Shown piece after piece: positions 13,577 to 25,410 of a stretch of DNA of 64,000 bases (position 1 is its first letter; each line of letters starts with the position of its first letter). Origin of the DNA: Streblospio benedicti (Eukaryota; Annelida; Polychaeta; Spionida; Spionidae); NCBI GenBank assembly GCA_019095985.1, contig CM032669.1, positions 57,373,322 through 57,437,321 on the forward strand, given 5' to 3'. Below the pieces are notes generated by a model. The model saw only the letters and a program-made list of their open reading frames with translations, was not told the origin of the DNA and searched no databases. The position numbers and the translations under genes are program-made.

Positions 13577-14969
13577 ATATTAGATGTGACATTCAAAACA
13601 CTTCAGTCATACATCTTGGTGATGCCTGAAAGAGATTAATTCACAATGTGCATTTGTGATTTGGTTTGACATGGTAAATCCACTAACAATGTACATAGTG
13701 TTTCGAATAAATCTTCTAGTTGTATTTCTAGTTTTTATATTGCTCTGTTGAAAGTTCAGAATTTGTCTGGAATGGTTGAAGACTATACATAGCTTGTTTC
13801 AATTCAAATGTACATATGTGTTCAAATTGAGTATTTTGATTTAACGTGTTCAAAATTCAAGTAAGATTGAATCAGATGGATGTGTTTTCAGGTTAAAATG
13901 TAAATTGGTGATTGAAACATTTGACTTTGATTTGCGCTGTACAAAGTGATTTTATTTGACATTTTCCAGCTAAAGTATCAATGGCTATAAAGATACTATT
14001 AATATTAAACACTGAACTTCGTATTTTGAATAAATATTCGAGTTGTACTTTCCTTTGAGTTTTGTTAAAAGTTTATTTTTAAGCCTCTAAATGGTGTTTG
14101 TGTGAGGTCAGAGATGTGCAGATATTCATTAGAGATTGAAAATTGCATAATTAAAACCGAAATAGAAAAGGATGTAAGCATGTAGTTTAGTGAAATGAAC
14201 ACTCACAAAATCCATTTAATCATTTCATTTATTAAGCTTAATTGGGTTTTAATTGTATTATTGACGAGCATCTACAATACCATCACATGCAAAATTATGT
14301 TTAAATTAGTACTACCATCCAAATGCCCAAATTTGTGTATTGAAAGCCAGGTCAAATTTTATGTATTCTTTTCCAGAAATTTGAAGGGCCCATATCACTA
14401 TCTGGCCTTTTAGATGGCAAACTAAATTATCTCACCAACACAAATACCACTATCAGTTAGATGCTAAAACAATTGCACATCAAAAAGCCAGGTTAAAGAA
14501 AGATGAGTTCTACTGTTTGAATACATGGAGAGTGCAAATCTACAAATATTTTTAATATTGTGCTTGTGACTTATGTAGAGAAGTGAACTCTTAGGAAGGT
14601 GGCTGGAAGATGTACATGCTGATCCCACATGCTCTCGTACGCAAGAAACTGAAAGAACACAGATGTTACTACACTACAAATGCAACAGTGAGGAAAATCA
14701 TGCATTGACCAACACCACTTGAAATTTAAACATTTAATTGGTTACAGACAATTTTTCTTTTAAAAATACATATGATCTTCTGTAAAATTTTCCGGATAAA
14801 ATTTCGCCCTACCCTTCCTTTAAGGCCCATAAAATTTTACAGGAACACCTCCCGACTATGAGAATTTTTGCATAAAATTTTTAACATTTTCCTACCTACC
14901 CTGCCTGGTTTCATGATAAAATATTATGATAAAATAATATCAATTTGTTTCCATCAGCCCCAAAAGGGG
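13577..14969 (+). other. 3' UTR and AT-rich intergenic stretch
   Basis: AATAAA signals at 13706-13711 and 14029-14034 follow the stop of the DDE-like gene and are candidate poly(A) signals. From there to about 14700 I see only AT-rich sequence with short, unconvincing ORFs. From about 14770 the sequence becomes rich in homopolymer runs, consistent with low-quality base calls towards the gap. Confidence 0.55.
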
Positions 14970-15084
14970 GGTTAAAACTGGGCTTTGTATAAAAATTGGG
15001 AAGCAATTTTCCATTTTAAAAGGTTTTTTTTTCCCTGAATAATTTGATCTGGGGGCATAAATCTAATTTTTTTCCCAAAAAAGG

Positions 15085-15184
15085 NNNNNNNNNNNNNNNN
15101 NNNNNNNNNNNNNNNNNNNNNNNNNNNNNNNNNNNNNNNNNNNNNNNNNNNNNNNNNNNNNNNNNNNNNNNNNNNNNNNNNNNN
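15085..15184. other. Assembly gap (100 N)
   Basis: Exactly 100 N, a conventional gap of unknown size. The left flank (about 14940-15084) is full of mono-nucleotide runs such as aaaaggggggtt and looks like poor base calling, so the reading there should not be trusted. Confidence 0.99.
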
Positions 15185-15783
15185 GTCTTGACTAACTGAT
15201 CTACAAGGAACTAGATTGTCTCTTATATCTCTCATTTTGGCACTTTGTTGGTCCAAATATTTTTTGTACTCAGATAGACATTGTGCTAAGGCTTTAAGTT
15301 CTTCTGAAAACTGTCCCCATGGTTGGCTTGAAGATGTTACTGGTTTCATTAGCAGGGAATACAAAGCATTCGCATGGCCTTCTATCTCTTTACTTGTAAG
15401 TTGAGGCTTGCCTTTCTTTTTCTTCTTGAATGAATTCAGATTCTTGTACTTTTCGAATAAGGCTGGTATCGGCCATACATTAGCTCTTTTTGTTGATGCT
15501 TCATTGATGGTATCATGGTGTGAGGTGATAGCCCACAAGGCGTTACAAAGAATTTGAACTGTACTTTTCGGGTCTTCATTAGAGTTTGTACTAAATGAAA
15601 GTTCTTTGTGGCAGCCCAAAACATGCAGTTACCATCACTTGGAGTGTGGCCTCTGACGCGCCAACCCTTAGACGCAATACTCTGATTGAACATACTCATA
15701 TGAATCGCACCGTGGATTTCATGTTCTGCATTTAATTGCAAACTGGCATTCAATACGGTATATCTATTTAGTTCACTGGACAT
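15185..15783 (-). pseudogene. Partial DDE-like gene copy with OTU-like start
   Basis: Read on the minus strand, 15783 to about 15612 encodes MSSELNRYTV onward with GHTPSDGNCMFWA, the DGxC cysteine motif of OTU-type cysteine proteases. It then joins sequence nearly identical to codons around KELSFSTNSNEDPKST of the intact gene. The join is out of frame by one and sits on a shared aaagaactttc. From there to the gap the copy follows the intact gene closely (PVTSSSQPW, RDIRDNLVPC). So it is a recent inverted copy with an internal deletion. The OTU part, absent from the intact model, suggests that some family members carry an N-terminal OTU domain. Confidence 0.75.
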
Positions 15784-15955
15784 ACCATCACCTGCAGCTG
15801 GGGCAAAATGTTAAGAAGCCAAATAATCGAGCAATAACTTACCCATACATAAAGCAGCCAAGGAACATGGGCAATATTTGAAGCATTAAAATATGTAGAC
15901 AACATGTAGTTGTGAATATAAGTGGAAACTTTATTCTGAAAAGGATACAGCTTAC

Positions 15956-16027
15956 CTCTGGACTGTCATTTGGTTGTGGTGTCATGATATCTGTGGTTGA
16001 TATGAGTTCTTGCTTTCCGGTTTCCAT
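15956..16027 (-). CDS. Candidate first exon of the OTU-start copy
   Basis: On the minus strand an ATG opens METGKQELISTTDIMTPQPN and reaches a GTAAGC donor after 24 codons. The next acceptor-like site (gccccagctgcag) precedes the OTU-like exon, but simple joining is out of frame by one or two bases. It may be the 5' exon of the broken copy or chance. Confidence 0.35.
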
Positions 16028-16169
16028 AATTAAGAGCAGTGTTCCAAGATTACCAAGATGAAAATCAAAGAATTAGCCATTAAAATATCACAAATAGTCT
16101 CTAAACAAAAGCATATTAGAAAGTCAAAAATAGAGAAACAATGTTGATATAATAAATGACCTTACCTTT

Positions 16170-17525
16170 GAATTTAATCAATTATGGCAAGAAAGAACCG
16201 AAGGTGCAAAAATAAGAGCCAGAGTACAAAATTATGAAGAAGGTAAAAAGTCAACATCATACTTTTTCAATCAAGAAAAAGCCAGAAGTCGAAACAAACT
16301 CTGGCACCAAATTAAAGACAAAAATGGCCACATAAAAGTTGGCATTGATAATATTCTTCATGAACAAATTTTATTCTATGAGAATCTGCTTTCAAGTGAA
16401 GGTTGGGATAGGGCTTTAGCTGAAAAAACTGACCAGCAATATCGAAAAATTGATAACGCATGAGCAAAGAGAAAGGTGCGAAGCACCTCTAAAATTAACA
16501 GATATAACAAAATGTGTCAAACAACTCAAACAAAACAAGGCACCAAGTTCTGATGGAATTCCGAGTGAGTTCTATCACAAGTACTGGGAGGTGATCAAAA
16601 AAGATTTTCTAAAGTAATTAGAAAATTAGAACTAACAGAAGAGCTATGCATCTCCAAATATAGAGGAATAATTTGTCTATTATAAAAACAAGGTGATCGT
16701 GATTGCCTCCTTAACTGGAGGCCCATAACGCTGCTAAATGCAGATTACAAATTAATAGCCACAGCTTATGCAAATAGACTAAAAATAGTATTACCTTTCA
16801 TCATTAATGATGATCAAAGTGCATACATAGAAAATAGACCAATAATTAATAACGTAAGGCTCACACAAGATATCATACATATGTGTGATGATAAAAACCT
16901 CCCTGGAGCCATAATAAGTCTAGATCAGCAAAAAGCATATGATAGAATCGAGTGGGGTTACCTAGAACTATGCCTAAATAAATTTGGTTTTGGTTCTAAA
17001 TTCACTAAATGGCTCCTCATGCTATATAAGTGTGGCCAAAGCTGTATCAACACAAATGGTTTTATATCTAACTTTTTCAAGATCAGCAGATCGCTAAGAC
17101 AGGGGTGTCCAGTTGCATCTTTACTCTATATAATTCAAGCTGAGCATATGGTTCAAGCAATACGTAATAATACCAAAATTAAGGGCATAAAAATCCCAAC
17201 TGTAGATAAACTTTTTGAAGCCAAAATATCAATGTTTTCAGATGATACAGTGTTATATCATCAAACCGAGCAATCCATTGAGGAAGCTTTTAAAATAATA
17301 AATATGTATTATAAAGCTCTGGAGCAAAATTGAATATGCATAAAACCAAAGGGCTTTACGTTGGCAGCTGGAAAGAAAAAGAACCAGCCTACAAAGAAAT
17401 AAAATGGGTTCAAGATTTTAAAGGGCTATGTACTGTTTTTGGTTATGATATAGACTATGAACAATTATGGATGCAGAAATTCTTTAAATTCAAGAATAAA
17501 CTAGACAGGACGTTCGGAAACGCCA
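16170..17525 (+). mobile_element. Tx1/L1-like LINE, reverse transcriptase part
   Basis: Translated in pieces, this gives the RT of a Tx1/L1-type non-LTR retrotransposon. It shows QNYEEGKKSTSYFFNQEK, then KAPSSDGIPSEFYHKYW, then LDQQKAYDRIEW (motif A), SLRQGCPVASLLY (motif B) and FSDDT in place of the usual YADDT (motif C). Upstream endonuclease sequence is missing, as in a 5'-truncated copy. There are several frame changes and stops (for example near 16460, 16620, 16684 and 17333), so it is dead. The 3' part resumes at about 18676 after an inserted element. Confidence 0.88.
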
Positions 17526-18669
17526 AAGTCTCCCCCGCGCAATTAATTCTTGAGTTCATCAAAAGTAGGCCAAAGTACAAACAAAAATTTTTGAGACATG
17601 ATTTTCCTCAAACTAAATATATTTAATTTTCAAAGCAATAGCTCTCATGGTGTTCAAGTTATGAGAGCTTTTAAGCATGTGGACGTGGATGCGCCATAAA
17701 GTATTGAAAAGTAGGCCAAAGTACACAAATGCCAAATAAGGTTGGGAGGGCAATATTTTGATGCTAAATGACAAGTTTGGTGATGATAGGCCATAGAGTG
17801 TTCACGGGACACAGGTAAATATAAATTCGTAATATTTTTTTTTAAAACACGTCGTCAAAAGTCGGCCAAAGTACACCAAAACCTACTCAGGTCTGGAGAG
17901 TAGTACATTGAAGCTAAATATGAAGTTTGCCGACAATCGGCCAAATACTTCTCCCGAAAGTGTGGCAACAAAATAAAAATTCATATTTTTTTTTAAAACA
18001 CGCCATAACTTCGTCCAAAGTAGGTCAAAGTACACCAAAATCTAATCAGGTCTGGAGAGTAGTACATTGAAGCTGAATATGAAGTTTGGCAACAGTTGGC
18101 AAAATACTTCTCCCAAAAGTGCGGTAACAAAATAAAAATTCATAATATTTTTTTAAAAACATGCCATAACTTCGTCAAAAGTAGGTCAAAGTACACCAAA
18201 ATCTAATCAGGTCTGGAGAGTAGTACATTGAAGCTAAATATGAAGTTTGGCGACAATCGGCCAAATACTTCTCCCTAAAGTGTGGTAACAAAATAAAAAT
18301 TCATATTTTTTTTAAAACATGCCATAACTTCGTCAAAGGTAGGTCAAAGTACACCAAAATCTAATCAGGTCTGGAGAGTAGTACATTGAAGCTGAATATG
18401 AAGTTTGGCGACAACCGGACAAATAGTTCTCCCTAAAGCGTGCTAACAAGATATTTGTACCTAAGGTCATAAGTTCATCAAAAGTAGGCCAAAGTACAAA
18501 CAAAAAATTTTGAGACATGCGATTGTCCTCAAACTAAACATATTTAAGTTTCTAAGCAATAGCTCTCATGGTGTTCAAGTTATATGCTTTTAAGCATGTG
18601 GACGCGGGCGGACGGACGGACGCAGACAGCACTAAAGCTAGAAGTCTCCCTCCGGAACGGGGGAGACTT
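17526..18669. mobile_element. Non-autonomous element carrying a satellite array
   Basis: The element splits the LINE. It starts aagtctcccccg (17526) and ends cgggggagactt (18669), short terminal inverted repeats. The right end alone is also a hairpin. Inside are seven head-to-tail units of 136-164 bp, starting near 17566, 17702, 17849, 18013, 18176, 18334 and 18478, each with caaaagtaggccaaagtaca-like sequence. The right end has a cggacggacggacg run. No transposase is present and no clear target duplication was seen. Confidence 0.72.
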
Positions 18670-18675
18670 AAATAT

Positions 18676-20030
18676 TAGCATGGAAGCATAAAGATCTAAC
18701 ACTAATTGGTAAAAAACTACTGATAGACTTGTATATAATGTCATACATATCTTATATGACTGCTATCTACCCTTTCTGTATACTCCAAAAGTTCCTAGTA
18801 GAAACAAATAACCTGATAAAAACTTTCCTGTGGAAGGGAAACACATGGAAGATTGCTCAAAATTCTTTATCATTAACCTATGCTCACGGAGGCATGAATT
18901 TACAAGACCTTGAAAGTTTTATACTTGCAAAACAAGCAAAATGGATTGCAAGAATACATTTCTCAAAAAAGCTAACTAGAATGCTTATGGGAAGTCGATA
19001 TTACAAAGTTATAACCAAATATATGGTAATAATAGTAAGTTTACCATTCTCTACTGTTTGTATATTTTAGAGAATGGTAAACTTACTATTATTATGAATC
19101 TACCAACTGTCACTAACCTACATTTGATCAAATATATGGTGTTCAAGAATTCCTACTAAAATGTAGTAATTTAGAAGGGGTTTTAGATAAAGACACTGTT
19201 TTAGAACAGCATCTGTTTGGTAGCATTCACATTAGCTCTAGGAAGCAATCTATTTTTTATCCAATCTGGTCAAAACAAAAAATAAATAAAATCAAACATA
19301 GTTGGGATGTTCAAAATAACACATTTAAGCCCCTAAAAGAAATAAAAACAATATTGAAAGAAAATAGAAACACAGCAGCAGAATACGCAAAAATAAAGAA
19401 ATTAATCCCAACAAGTCTGTTAAATGTTCTTATTGAAAACATTAACTTAGATATATCCAACTGTATAATTCATAACAGACAGTTGATCATAGATGATAGA
19501 AAAATAAAAGTAAATGGTAAAGAAATCAATTTCCCAAAATTGAAGCATAAAGATATTTATCAAGCTTTTTTATATCCAGCCAAAGCAATAAATTGCATGG
19601 AATTCTGTTTTTACTCAGGAATTAACTCATAAAGCAAGCGATTAAAGCTCATGAATATGTCAGATGGACTATGCATACTTACTTTGTAATGTATATGACG
19701 AAACTACTGTTCACATTTTTTTTTAAAAGCCCGAAAATTTGTATAATATGGATCAAGGTAAAACAGCTAATCTTAAAAATATTTAATCTTGATATAGACA
19801 TAGATGAGAACACTTTAATGTTTGGGTTTAGTTATGATAAAAAGAATATAAGACTAGCTGTTAATTGGATTATTTTCAGTAACAATTGTATTTTATGGAA
19901 AAATAGAAACAGTGTTAAATATGTATTTAAAAAGTTCATCTTGACACAACACCATAAAAACTTTGACATTTTTCAATATACTACTGTGGAAAACAAAAGT
20001 TTCTGCGCATGACAACTACTGTTTTGCCAC
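18676..20030 (+). mobile_element. Tx1/L1-like LINE, 3' part
   Basis: This continues the LINE interrupted at 17526. Fragments read KTFLWKGNTWKIAQNSLSLT, GGMNLQDLESFILAKQAKW, then a run to KHKDIYQAFLYPAKAINCM, and last a Cys/His-poor tail (CNVYDETTVHIFF, LAVNWIIFSNNCILWKNRN) typical of the Tx1/L1 ORF2 end. Frame is lost near 19060 at a small hairpin and again near 19630. A stop follows at about 20012. No clear poly(A) tail was seen. Confidence 0.82.
19028..19093. repeat. Perfect 25-bp inverted repeat (hairpin)
   Basis: The arms 19028-19052 and 19069-19093 are exact inverses around a 16-base loop. The right arm plus loop look like a foldback duplication inside the LINE, and it breaks the LINE frame here. 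Confidence 0.85.
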
Positions 20031-20441
20031 TTCTGGTTACTGAAAATCGGGCGCCCATGACATGTTAAGCCCATCTGACGACTACATGGTAGACTAGCTG
20101 TTACTGAAAAGCCCCAGTGTTAAAGATGTATTTAAAAAAATCTTGACACCCCCATGTCCCTGTTCATGACCTGTCTCTGTCCTCGTATCTTGATCGCTTC
20201 ATTGATTGTTCTTATCCTCCGATCACTTTCTCTGTCCAACACACTGACTTCCTCCCAGTCTATCTCATGATTGCAGAACAATCATGAATAGAATTGATAA
20301 ACATTGGTCTAAAAATAAACACTCTTTTGAAAAAATAGAATCAACCCTTTCCCATGCAAATAGTTATTACAGCACTTGAAGAATCAGTTCTACCAAAGAA
20401 TTTGTGATGACCAGTAACAGGTCACAGGTCCTTTGACCTAA

Positions 20442-20938
20442 AACACTGAAGAGAATAACATAGATGACATTGAAGCAGATGCTGATTTAGCAGTAAGTAC
20501 AGATATAGATAAGAAGAGTGAAATTGACAAAAACAATGAAGAAGAAGCTGGTGAGGTACAGCCACAAAATAGAAATGTTGAAGATGAAACTGAATTGATA
20601 TCTGAAGCTAAAGAAGACGTGTCGAAGTCGCTAATGCAGAAAAGATCTTTATCTGGCTCTTCAACTCCAGTAGCAAAGAAGTCTCCTTTACACGAATTGT
20701 TGGGGAAATTGAGTGAAAGAACTGGTAGTCCTAAGGCTAAAGATTTGTCACCAGAAACTGATGATGAAAGCGTGTTGGAAATAGAAAAGAAAATGATTGC
20801 CATAAGCACTGTGGATCTCAAGAAATCTGTTGATGAAACACAGAAACAGATGAGAATATTGAATGGAAAATCTTGTTGCTCAGACGGCAGATACCCAGTA
20901 AATGGCTTAAGCGTCATTTGGTTTATTTTTGTCAATTA
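20442..20938 (+). CDS. Acidic low-complexity open frame, 165 codons
   Basis: The frame is open from just after a stop at 20439 to a stop at 20936, and has no ATG before 20634. It reads Glu/Asp/Lys-rich sequence with DIDKKSEIDKNNEEEAGEV, SLSGSSTPVAKKSP and KLSERTGSPKAKD. I do not recognise a domain. It could be an exon of a nuclear protein or the disordered start of a LINE ORF1. The final 15 residues (from about YPVNGLSVIWF) look like non-coding read-through. Confidence 0.4.
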
Positions 20939-20959
20939 GATATTTCTTATAAATTATAA

Positions 20960-21302
20960 AATTGATTTCGCTAAAAATATTGTTAAAATCATTTTGTTAT
21001 CTATGCCAATGATAATCTCTCGATAATTTATATTTCTAGTAAAAATATGGCTAAAAATATTCCATATGCTATTTAAGTGAGGACAGGTGATTAATAGATG
21101 AAAAGAATTTTGAATACATTTTTGCAATAAATGCAGTTGGGAGAATCAGTTTTCCCCATTTGAACAGATTATCGATAGTTGGTAATAAATCATTATACAA
21201 CTTATAGTTAAATTCTTCTACTTTAGCGTCAAAAATATGTTTAATCTTATTTACGAAAAAATAATTAATATGAATAGGCAATGCCCAAGACAGGCGCAGC
21301 AC
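20960..21302 (-). mobile_element. Tx1/L1-like LINE tail fragment
   Basis: On the minus strand, VEEFNYKLYNDLLPTIDNLF and KWGKLILPTAFIAKMY match the tail region of the LINE copy at 23205 (LEFNYKVLNDILPTKYNLF). It is a short, old, inverted fragment. Confidence 0.7.
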
Positions 21303-21349
21303 GTTTATACTCTAGAGATTAGGGAAAAATAAACTAAATTTATATACAT

Positions 21350-22484
21350 GTGACAATGACATGGTAAAACAAATTTACTAATCAAATCCCCAAATTTCTT
21401 GAAGCCGTTAACGTTTTTTCAAAAGTAACTGGGCTCAATTTAAATCTTTCAAAAACTGAAGGCTTACATATCAAAGGTCAGCAGAGCATAATGAATAATA
21501 ATCTTTTGGGTATAAAGTGGACAAAAGATCCAATAAGGTACTTGGGTATACATATTGGTACTAATCACTGCGACTGTATCAAAAAAACTGGAATGATAAA
21601 TTAGAATCATTTCAAAAACTTATTGACTCTTGGCCAACTCGTAAATTAACACTTTTTGGTAAATTAATTATAATTAAAGCATTGGCTATACCAAAACTTA
21701 TTTTTTCTGCAAGCATGTTGCCAATACCAGATGGTTTCATTAAAAAGACTAATGTGATTTTATACAAATTTATACCGGGCAATTCTGAAAAAGTTAAAAG
21801 GATGGTACGTGTAAATAGTGTTAATAAAAGGATGGTTAGGGATGATTGACTTGCAAAGCCATTTTGAAGCCTTAAAGGCATCATGGATTAGTAGAATTGT
21901 TAAAATTGTTAAAAGAAGTAAACTTATATGGACTCTGATAGCGAACTTTTATATTAATAAAATCACATGTGGTCTTTTGGGAGAAATGAATTTCAAGTGT
22001 ATCAAAACATTCCCTTATCTAAAGGATATACCCTTATTTTACCAAGAAATTATTTTAAGTTATGCTAAATGTCAAAAACCAAATATCATCCAAACCAAAA
22101 ATGATCTATTCGGAGAATGTTTATGGTGCAATTGCAATATCAAATTAAAAAATAAGTGCTTATTTGACCCAGAATTTATAGCTGCTGGCGTCGTATATGT
22201 AAAAAACATTCTACTTGAGAATGGGAAGCTGAACCAAAACATTTATGATAAGATAGAAAATAAGGAAAACTTTTTCCAAGCTGTATCCACCATTCAAAAA
22301 GCCCTTAAAATACAATGATATAAGATATATGAATGATTTTGTAAATGCAACCATCAAAGACATTAGAGAACTAACAAATAAAAAATGTAAAGATTACTAT
22401 AAGGATTTAATAAAAGATATACAATTAGAATCTAAAGCAAATCTAAAATGGGCTTGTATAACTAACTCTGATGTAGAATGGACT
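21350..22484 (+). mobile_element. Second Tx1/L1-like LINE copy, 5' portion
   Basis: The fragment begins inside the RT/thumb region. It reads FSKVTGLNLNLSKTEGLHI, IKWTKDPIRYLGIHIGT, DSWPTRKLTLFGKLIIIKAL, GLGMIDLQSHFEALKASW and MNFKCIKTFPYLKDIP. There are at least three frame changes, near 21580, 21810 and 22316. It is 5'-truncated and dead. The LINE sequence is cut between tggact and acatatatgat by the MITE at 22487-23168 and resumes at 23169. Confidence 0.82.
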
Positions 22485-22486
22485 TA

Positions 22487-23168
22487 CAGTAAAAGTCCCC
22501 AACAACGGAGCAGTGTTCAACGGAAAATACTAGCAACGGAAGGAATTGCTGTGCATTAACATTTTCCCCTTTATAGATAAGTAAAACTTACAGTAATCAA
22601 CAGAATGTCCTTAGGAACGAACAACGGAAGGCATTTTGGGTGACAAACAACGGAATTGACCTTATTTTGCTTCCTTTGTTATCGTATTTCTTTGTTCGAG
22701 CCAATTATTCCCGCTATCGCACGTGGTTTCATTATGTCGTAACAAAGACGTAAACACTCTAACCGGCCAATCACAGCGCATTCCGATATGAGACTCGGAC
22801 TCTGTTGTAGCAGGTGCGAGGTGATATTTAAATGACACCCTGTATTTTGCGCATGCGCCTTGTATACAGGAAAATCCATATCGGAAAAATACAAGGCAAA
22901 ATTAAATAGTAATCTAAGATTATGGACGATATACTAACGAAAATCTTTGTTAGAAGATGCTAACATAATAAACATTCGTGTATCAGAGAACTGCTATCAA
23001 TAAACGGAGAATGCATTCGTTGTATCAAGCAGGATTCAGTAAGTAAGCTCGTGACTGAGCGACAATGGATGCCGATGTAATATGTTCAGATGACTAATCA
23101 ATGGAAACCCCCTCCAACAGAAGAAAATTGGACTGCAAAGTGGGTTCCGTTGTTGAGGAGATTTACTG
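22487..23168. mobile_element. Tc1/mariner-type MITE (CAGTAAA ends)
   Basis: The 682-bp element starts cagtaaaagtccccaacaacg and ends with the inverse (ccgttgttgaggagatttactg). It is flanked by TA at 22485-22486 and 23169-23170. Removing it restores a clean LINE reading (DVEWTYIYDNKLKK), which fixes the boundaries. Many caacgga motifs lie near the left end. There is no transposase. The TA duplication and CAGT ends fit the Tc1/mariner/pogo group. Confidence 0.87.
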
Positions 23169-23645
23169 TACATATATGATAATAAATTAAAGAAACAAAT
23201 TGATATGAAAATTCTAGAATTTAATTATAAGGTGTTGAATGATATCTTGCCAACAAAATATAACTTATTTAAATGGAAAATTAGTCTTAATTCTGATTGC
23301 CTATACTGTGGGAATATACAAGACATTAGCCATCTATTATTTTATTGTAGAGCACCAAGCAACATATGGACTCAAGTATCAACTTTTTTTTTCATTTCAA
23401 ATTTCTTTGAAAGAAATAATTTTTGGAATATCAAATGAACATGAAATAAATACTGTAATATCTTATATATGCTATGCCATATATAAAAAATATCTAATTG
23501 ATAAATGCAATGAACATAATGTCTATGACCTTAATATGTTCATTAGGAAAGAAATAAAAGACCGGCTTCTACTTATGAGATATTTTGATCAGGTACCAGA
23601 ATTGCTGATGCAAGTAATGTATGATTTAGTAGCCTTCCTTTAAAA
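23169..23645 (+). mobile_element. Second Tx1/L1-like LINE copy, 3' portion
   Basis: The LINE continues with LEFNYKVLNDILPTKYNLFK, then CLYCGNIQDISHLLFYCRAP, a Cys/His motif of the ORF2 tail. After a frame change near 23400 it reads EHEINTVISYICYAIYKKYL and a stop at about 23643. Confidence 0.82.
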
Positions 23646-24892
23646 TTTTCATTTTATATTCCAAAATAATCCATTTTCTAACTACAAGTCTCTTTTTGTT
23701 TTGTTTTCTGAATGTTAATATCCAAAGCAACTTGACCAGGGGCGCTAAATTCGATTTTGCGATGCGTTTAAAAAAGAAAAATTCAGCCTATTTTCTGTCT
23801 TTTTTTTGCCTCAAAGTATTTATTTACTATATAATAAATCTATGTAATGTAAGTATGTATGTAGTTGGTATTCCAACGAGAATACTATATATGTGTATGT
23901 ACAGTGTATGTGTGTATGTATAAATACATGTACAGTGTATGTGTGTATACATAAATACATAGACATTGATGTTTGTATCTAATAACATTTGTTGCATAAG
24001 AATTTAAGTGAATGCAATTAAATTTTATTTTGTTTTGGACAAACGGAAAATGTTTCCAATATCACAAAAAGCTGATGAAATTCAATGATAAAAAACTTAT
24101 GTAATAGTTATCATTACCTTTGAAAACATGATATGACATAGCATCTTTGAGTTGTGTCAACAATAGACAGTGATACTTTGATACTGTTATGTAATATCAA
24201 TATTTAAAAAAAACAACTTTGATTGCGTAACTTAATTGAAGTCAAGTGCTGTGACCCAAGGGTCATAAAACTAGACATTAACTATACCGTGAACTGTTTA
24301 GTCACAAGTATATATAATATGATATGACCTGATTGTGATTGATTTGTGTCAACACTGGACACTAATGCTGTGATACTGTTATGTAATGTTGAATAATCTT
24401 AATACTATAAAAAAAAACTTTGATTCTGTAATTTGATTGAGGTCATTATTATAACAAGTTCTGTAATTTGATGTTGGTCATAATATCAAACATAAAATGG
24501 ACCATGAACTGATTTCTAGTTGTATATAGTATAATATCAAACATAAAATGGACCATAAACTGATTTCTAGTTGTAATAATACCAAGTATTGATAATATTG
24601 TTAATCAATAAAATAAGTCATAATCTAAATCTATGTTTACAATAAAAATGTAGAATATATATCATAATCATGATATGAATGATAAAGACGAGTCTGAGAT
24701 ATTAGCTAAAATAGAATATTAGCTAAAACTACTAAATTAAAACTGTATTACGTATTTTTTTTGAAAGACTAAAAAAGATAACTGTGTCATGCATGTTTCA
24801 TGTTCAAAGTTTTTGAGTTTTTCATCAGTTTATAAAAAAATATTAGAGTACTCACCCAATTATGGCCAAATTATCGCAAGATACATGCATGC
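23646..24892. other. AT-rich intergenic stretch with minor repeats
   Basis: No gene is visible. It holds a degenerate gtatgtgtgtat-type microsatellite (about 23890-23965), two diverged copies of a block with gatactgttatgtaat (about 24160-24260 and 24345-24450), and a short direct repeat of aaacataaaatggaccat at about 24488 and 24540. Confidence 0.6.
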
Positions 24893-25198
24893 TACATCTG
24901 GCAGTTTCCGTTGAATTTATTGGAACACATACACTCGCGTGTTGGACCATGTGTATTTGCTGAATTTGTCGCAAATTTGAGAGCACTTGCTGCAGGACGT
25001 ATACAGGAAGAGGAATTTAAGAGACAGACAACTTTGTTACTTAGAGGCAACGAAGATCTCACTGAAGAACTCACAGCATTACGCGCGAAATTAAATATGA
25101 TATCTTATAGAGCCGGTGCTGTAGTTACGGCAGCCCGTAATGCAGTTATAGAAGGCAGTAAAACAAAGATGTCAAAGAAAACAATAAAGAAGTCTTGA
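24893..25198 (+). CDS. PAH-like helical open frame, partial
   Basis: The frame ends at TGA 25196-25198 and has no ATG near its start, so it is an exon or fragment. CVFAEFVANLRALAAGRIQE and EEFKRQTTLLLRGNEDLTEE resemble the paired-amphipathic-helix pattern of Sin3-type proteins (a helix, a short turn with a Gly-Arg-Ile, then a second helix with a final xxDL). The tail is basic (KTKMSKKTIKKS). It lies just upstream of the helicase fragment. The PAH comparison is from memory and moderate. Confidence 0.4.
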   Translation, partial: YIWQFPLNLLEHIHSRVGPCVFAEFVANLRALAAGRIQEEEFKRQTTLLLRGNEDLTEELTALRAKLNMISYRAGAVVTAARNAVIEGSKTKMSKKTIKKS

Positions 25199-25312
25199 AT
25201 ACATTTTTAGTCCTACCCGGATTCCTACCTTTACATGGTAGAAATAAACAAAGAAAGAGGGGCATGGGTCGACATTACATTGTTTTTCTTTTTTTCCATG
25301 AAATGATAATAA

Positions 25313-25410
25313 ATACTGTTACATTAACAAAAAGAAGCAAACAATGTTTTCAAAGTGATGTGAAATTTACAAAAATAATTCCAGAGTTAGCCATAAAGTA
25401 CAAAAACATT
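25313..25410 (+). pseudogene. Short helicase-like remnant
   Basis: The reading CFQSDVKFTKIIPELAIKYK resembles the helicase segment RQSDRKFTKIIRELAEGK found at about 26040-26090. It is probably a diverged duplicate of that stretch. Confidence 0.35.

Noticed and set aside
20438-20935. Ser-rich minus-strand ORF
   Set aside because: It mirrors the acidic plus-strand frame (GAA/GAT codons read backwards as Ser/Phe codons).
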